DNA of 64,000 bases, from assembly GCA_033239005.1 (NCBI GenBank), contig BSQZ01000018.1, positions 1,509,036 through 1,573,035 of the forward strand. The letters run 5' to 3'. A program made the translations under genes and the position numbers. The notes under the pieces were generated by a model. That model saw only the letters and a list, made by a program, of their open reading frames with translations. It made no database searches and was not told where the DNA came from. Shown here piece after piece: positions 60,101 to 64,000 of the stretch (position 1 is its first letter; every line of letters starts with the position of its first letter). Source of the DNA: Lamellibrachia satsuma (taxonomy: Eukaryota > Annelida > Polychaeta > Sabellida > Siboglinidae).

Positions 60101-62811
60101 CTGGTAATAGTATACACTAAAATTAAAAAATTCTTGAGCTGGGAGGGGAAACCCCTGTCACACCCCCACTTGCGGCCGTGGCGCAAGGCCCACAGCACCA
60201 CATCTTCATCTGACATCATGAAAAGCCATAGATCTACTTTTTGTGCAGGGTTACTTTAATAACTACTTTCCTAGGATTCTGGGGACTTTGCGAGTGTCGC
60301 TTTCTGGGTTCTTCAACCGCGCTGTCGGAAGGAAGGAACACTCTCAGTTGCTGAAGTCAACAAATGTCTCGACAACATTGCCGCTGGTCATGCAGCAAAG
60401 TCCAAGGAAGTTGTCAGGAAGAACTTACTGCACATGCTCAAGGAGACATCGGCTCGTGAACAGAAGTGGCTCATCCGGATGATCATGAAGGAGATGAAGA
60501 TGGGGCTGAGTCAGCAGTCGGTCTTCAGTGTGTATCACGAGGATGCGGAAGACCTGTTCAATGTGAAGATGAGTCTGGAAAAGGTGAGAAGCTGCATTGT
60601 TCTCCGTTCATTGTTTACACAATGCTAAAAATAATTTTCTTGTTTAAAAAAAATGTAGAACAAGAAAAAATTTCTTGGGAGCCATATAAAAAATAATTTT
60701 CAGGATTTAAGAAATGTTTCATAAGACAACTTTTCTTGGTTTAAGAAAATATTTTTTTCAATAAAAAAAGTACAGAAATATTTTCTTATTTATCCAAGAA
60801 AGTAATCTTATTTATCCACGAAAGTAACCTGTTAGCTTTATTGCATTTTGACAACAACAGTTGGATGCTGGCAGAAAGTGCACAATTTAAAACTTTGTAG
60901 TTCCTTTGCTTTTACCACAGTTTTGCTTTGTAATAAATCTACTTGATTTGGGTTTTTTATTGTAAGTTGTAGTAATATAAAATATTGGTAGATGCATTTT
61001 AATGTAATTTAATTTGTAAAATGAGTCTACAGACTTAGTATTATCAATACTACTTCAGTATCCTTGTGATAGTATAATGTAAACCTTTCCTTGTGATAGT
61101 ATAATGTAAACCTTTCCTTGTGATAGTATAATGTAAACCTTTCCTTGTGATAGTATAATGTAAACCTTTCCTTGTGATAGTATAATGTAAACCTTTCCCA
61201 TGTCATGGTATTGAAACATTTGTGTTATATGTGTAATTGTGTATTGCTACATTAGTAAAATTCATTTTATTATTATAAGTTTCATTATTCATTCATAGCA
61301 CCAAGAAAAGGACTGGCTTTTCTTTAGTTAAAATTGTTATACTTGACAAACTTTTTTGTGCTATTATGAACAACTCCCACTAATAATATCTGACATTGTC
61401 TGCCATACAAAGGTGTGTGTGATGTTGCGTGATCCAACCGTGAGACTACACGAGGTGGAGATCTGTGTCCTCACGCCCTTCCGACCCATGCTGGGGGACA
61501 GAGGCACACCAAACAAGGTACACCGCTCTCCCTTCTTGTATCACTGTGGTCTGTAGATGTCTTTTAAGAAGGTCTGCTACACAATCTTATATTCTGTTCA
61601 GTTGTATATAATTTCTTCCCAGCTTGGGTTACTGCAGCACAAATTGTCTCAGTTTGGATTATGTGTGTACGTATATGTAGTTAACCCTGACTTTTTGTTA
61701 CCTCACTTTAAGATCACCTTGCAATTATATTCAGTGGTCGTGTGGTAGCCCGTCGGTGTGTCAAGGTTGATGGTTTGAAACCTCCTGGTGCCAGTTCGAA
61801 ACTTTGGCAATTTTGTTCACCTCACTTTGTCTGTAAACTGTACACTAAGTGACTGGACATTGATACTATTACATTCAGCCATAAAGTCATGTTTCAGCAG
61901 CTGAATAGTTATCAGAAGGTAACAGATTGAATGAACCTGTGCTGGCCTGATCATCAGATGACACTTATTATGGTGTTGTATCATTGTATGCAACAATCTT
62001 GGTTGGCTCTCTCCCTGTGAAGCCCATTAACATTCATGTTGTTTCGTTTCAGATTGGGAAGCTGCTGTGTGGCCGGCCCTTTCACATCGAGACAAAATAC
62101 GATGGAGAGAGGATGCAACTGCACAAGGAGGGTGATGTCTACAAGTTCTTCTCAAGAAGGTACGGCCATATTCTGCTGAAGTCTGCTCCATTAAATATGG
62201 CACATATCATCTCTGAATGCAATGTCACCAGTGCCTTAGAAACCCTCAGATAGTAGGCCAGCACAGTGGATATTGCATCACCCTCAAATACCATTGAGTG
62301 AAAACTAGTCAAACTATAATAATAAAGTTGTGATGTATGCAATAAGCATATATAATAAGTCCATTTTGTAGGTGGGTTTTTTTTCACTTTACAAGCATGC
62401 TTTAAATAAACATTTAGCATACAGCAGAAGTTTTAAGACTGCTTTTAATCTTTCCCTCTTTGGACGATAACGAACCCAGTTTGCTTTAAGATAATTTGTG
62501 GTCACTGAAGCTTATATAATGTCAGGTTTCAGTTGTTTTGAAAATACACCACAAATTATGTGCTTACAATTTCCTGCGCTAGCAAAATTTGCTTTAAAAT
62601 ATTAATAGCATGTTAACACCATGGAATGATAACTAGCAAGGTTATGTTATTGCATGTGTCCGCAGTGGTAATGAGTACACGCATGTGTTCGGAGGAGACC
62701 CGATGTCAGGAACTTTCACTCCCTACATTGCTAACTGCTTCAAAGACACTGTACACAGCTGTATCCTGGATGGAGAGATGGTCGGGTACAACCCAGAGAC
62801 CAAGACCATTG
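54027..62811 (+). CDS. LIG4: DNA ligase IV, 5' part (runs off the window)
   Basis: Exons: 54027-54191, 58173-58250, 59034-59135, 60275-60583, 61413-61517, 62053-62159, 62666-62811, all in phase. The protein opens [20 protein letters not shown] and follows human LIG4 closely: [86 protein letters not shown]. The catalytic lysine of KYDGER is residue 268 by my count (human Lys273). It forms the AMP adduct. Exon 1-4 code the N-terminal DNA-binding domain and exons 5-7 the start of the nucleotidyltransferase. The rest (OB-fold and BRCT pair that binds XRCC4) lies beyond 64000; I find no further exon in 62812-64000. Ligase IV seals breaks in non-homologous end joining. No disabling change is seen. 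Confidence 0.97.
54335..54560 (+). mobile_element. tRNA-derived SINE-like sequence
   Basis: CCATGGTTAGAGCACCCGCCTGTC resembles a tRNA A-box region, and GGAAGTTCCGAGGCTC a B-box-like segment. The body differs from the two kinesin-intron SINEs, so it may be another family. Confidence 0.4.
55330..57900 (+). mobile_element. Broken non-LTR retrotransposon in ligase IV intron 1
   Basis: A plus-strand ORF2: endonuclease pieces (55459-55992: [37 protein letters not shown]) with an internal stop at 55642. A reverse transcriptase lies at about 56878-57700 ([51 protein letters not shown], then YADDTTLS in another frame). Several stops and shifts make it inactive. AT-rich codon use and low similarity separate it from the CR1-like copies at 7-12 kb. 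It belongs to the wider Jockey/CR1/L2 group by motif. Confidence 0.8.
59290..59440 (+). mobile_element. tRNA-derived SINE, ligase IV intron 3
   Basis: TTAGCGGTTAGGACGTCAAG (A-box-like) and GGGTTTGAATCC (B-box-like) are followed by TTTTGTTCATCTCCTGTTGC and a CTCAGTTGTAAATGAG tail. Similar in plan to the 61735 copy. Confidence 0.65.
61062..61200. repeat. 27-bp minisatellite, five copies, ligase IV intron 4
   Basis: CCTTGTGATAGTATAATGTA plus AACCTTT repeats with a 27-bp period (61062, 61089, ...), essentially identical. Confidence 0.95.
61735..61860 (+). mobile_element. tRNA-derived SINE, ligase IV intron 5
   Basis: GTGGTAGCCCGTCGGTGTGTC and GATGGTTTGAAACCTCC form the tRNA-like head; TTTTGTTCACCTCACTTTGT follows. 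That downstream block is shared with the SINEs in the kinesin introns. Confidence 0.65.
62053..62159 (+). CDS. LIG4: Ligase IV exon 6 (adenylation lysine)
   Basis: Encodes [20 protein letters not shown] and continues [21 protein letters not shown] is motif I (KxDG) of ATP-dependent ligases. Frame continues into exon 7 after AG|T. Confidence 0.97.
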
Positions 62812-62943
62812 GTAGGATTACTGGGGAGATGCGTGTTCATTTCTGTGTGTGTGCATGCTCGTGTGTGGGTAGGTATGTTTGGGTATGCATACATGTGTGC
62901 ATATATGTGGTATGTGCGTGCATACTACTGCCCTCCACGGGGC

Positions 62944-63190
62944 TATAATTTTAGCCAAAGCCCGGCCTGCAATTAGCAGTTAGAGTCCAGGCCCGGCCCA
63001 GGCCCGCAAAAAATGTTCAAGCCCAGCCCGGCCCAGGCACACAAACTAGAATTTAGGCCCAGGCCCGACCCAGACTGTGAATGTTTGGCCCAGGCCCAAC
63101 CTGCAAGTTTCAGGTCCATACCCGGCCCATACCCGCGGGCCAAAGATGGGTAAACCTGCGGCCCGCAAGCCCGCGGCCCGCAAGCCCGCT
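62944..63190. repeat. GC-rich GGCCCR-type degenerate repeat block
   Basis: CCCGGCCCAGGCCCGCAA-like words repeat irregularly for ~245 bp in an AT-rich setting, beside a TG-rich tract (62846-62930). Such blocks are seen near the ends of some hAT elements, but I find no matching terminus. The 63190-64000 remainder shows short CACTGGCAC repeats and no recognised gene. Confidence 0.6.
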
Positions 63191-64000
63191 AAGTTTAGAG
63201 AAGACACACCTATAATCTTATAAGAAAGATGAAACACAAATAAACTGTAAAACAGACTTACAGACTTATTGTTTTATTAAATAAAAAATAATATATGAAC
63301 ACTGTATAATGTTTACTACTGAAATACTAATGTAAGTTGTTATTTAGTAGCATCTAGCTAGTAGCTAGTACTAACTACTACTATGTCACCCACTGGCACT
63401 GACACCCAGTGGCATTTCCAGCAGGCATGCAGTCACTAGCCTGAGACAGATCAGGTTCAGACATGTGAATTAGTACAAGTGTGAATGAATCAGTAATGGG
63501 GAAATTGTAGCCACTAAATAGTAGACACTAGTTCACACAATTGAAAAATACCAATTACCAACTGGGGTAGGTACTGGGTACTGGCACTACTAGGTAGTGG
63601 GCAGTGGCCAGTGGGCTGGTCATTCAGGCAAGCAATGTTTGGAGGGAAGACCTTGACAATAGAATGTCCACTGGTTGGGTCAAAGGGTGATAAGTTGATG
63701 GTTAATCATGGCTTGATTGCCTCTGCTAATATGTCTAAAGTAAACATTTGGGGCTGGCTGCTTCCAGCCAGGTGAACTTAAGTGGCCTGGTTTGGAGCCA
63801 TTAGATCAAAATAGCTCTAAATATGTGGTTTACAGAGTCTATACGTCACGGATTAAGGGATAGGAAGTTAAGTTTGAGCTGAAGAAGAATGATGAGAAAC
63901 ATGCATTAACTGTGATGAAGCCAGTGAAACAAGTGCCACTACTCCAGGCAGTGACTTGGAAAGCCAGTACATGTTTAAAGAATTACAATACAAAAATATG

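Overview
The window is invertebrate animal DNA: AT-rich, with spliced genes, long introns and dense transposons, tRNA-derived SINEs and minisatellites. Two conserved host genes sit head to head. On the minus strand (51845 to 14567) is a complete kinesin-13 (KIF2A/B/C type), which I resolve into 22 coding exons joining in frame to 743 codons plus a stop. On the plus strand, from 54027 past the right edge, is the 5' part of DNA ligase IV (seven exons, through the adenylation lysine motif KYDGER). The tRNA-SINEs, CR1-like LINEs and MULE transposon suggest a marine invertebrate, but the species cannot be named from sequence alone.

Layout. 1-600: simple repeats and a 183-bp palindromic MITE with TA flanks. 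607-6829: a complete-looking Mutator-like (MULE) DNA transposon lodged between two (TA)n tracts. It has ~60-bp terminal inverted repeats, an asymmetric array of subterminal modules, NRF1-like palindromes near both ends, and a spliced transposase gene encoding a MULE/DDE core, SWIM zinc finger, AT-hook-like segment and C-terminal PHD finger. 7107-12660: a minus-strand LINE graveyard with one long CR1-like element, several CR1 3' fragments, a decayed second LINE type and an inverted-repeat element. 13000-14566: 3' flank and probable 3' UTR of the kinesin. 14567-51845: the kinesin, whose introns hold at least six unrelated minisatellites, two full-length SINEs, a hAT-like element with an 8-bp target duplication, foldback elements and a two-copy 0.8-kb dispersed repeat. 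51846-54026: divergent intergenic region with a decayed LINE piece. 54027-64000: DNA ligase IV, with a broken LINE in intron 1, two SINEs, a minisatellite and a GC-rich repeat block.

Function. Kinesin-13 is a microtubule depolymerase; ligase IV seals double-strand breaks in non-homologous end joining. They are probably neighbours with a shared intergenic region, not partners. The most unusual content is the MULE (NRF1-like ends, tandemly duplicated exon, PHD finger) and the minisatellite that has copied a kinesin splice acceptor together with the start of its exon.
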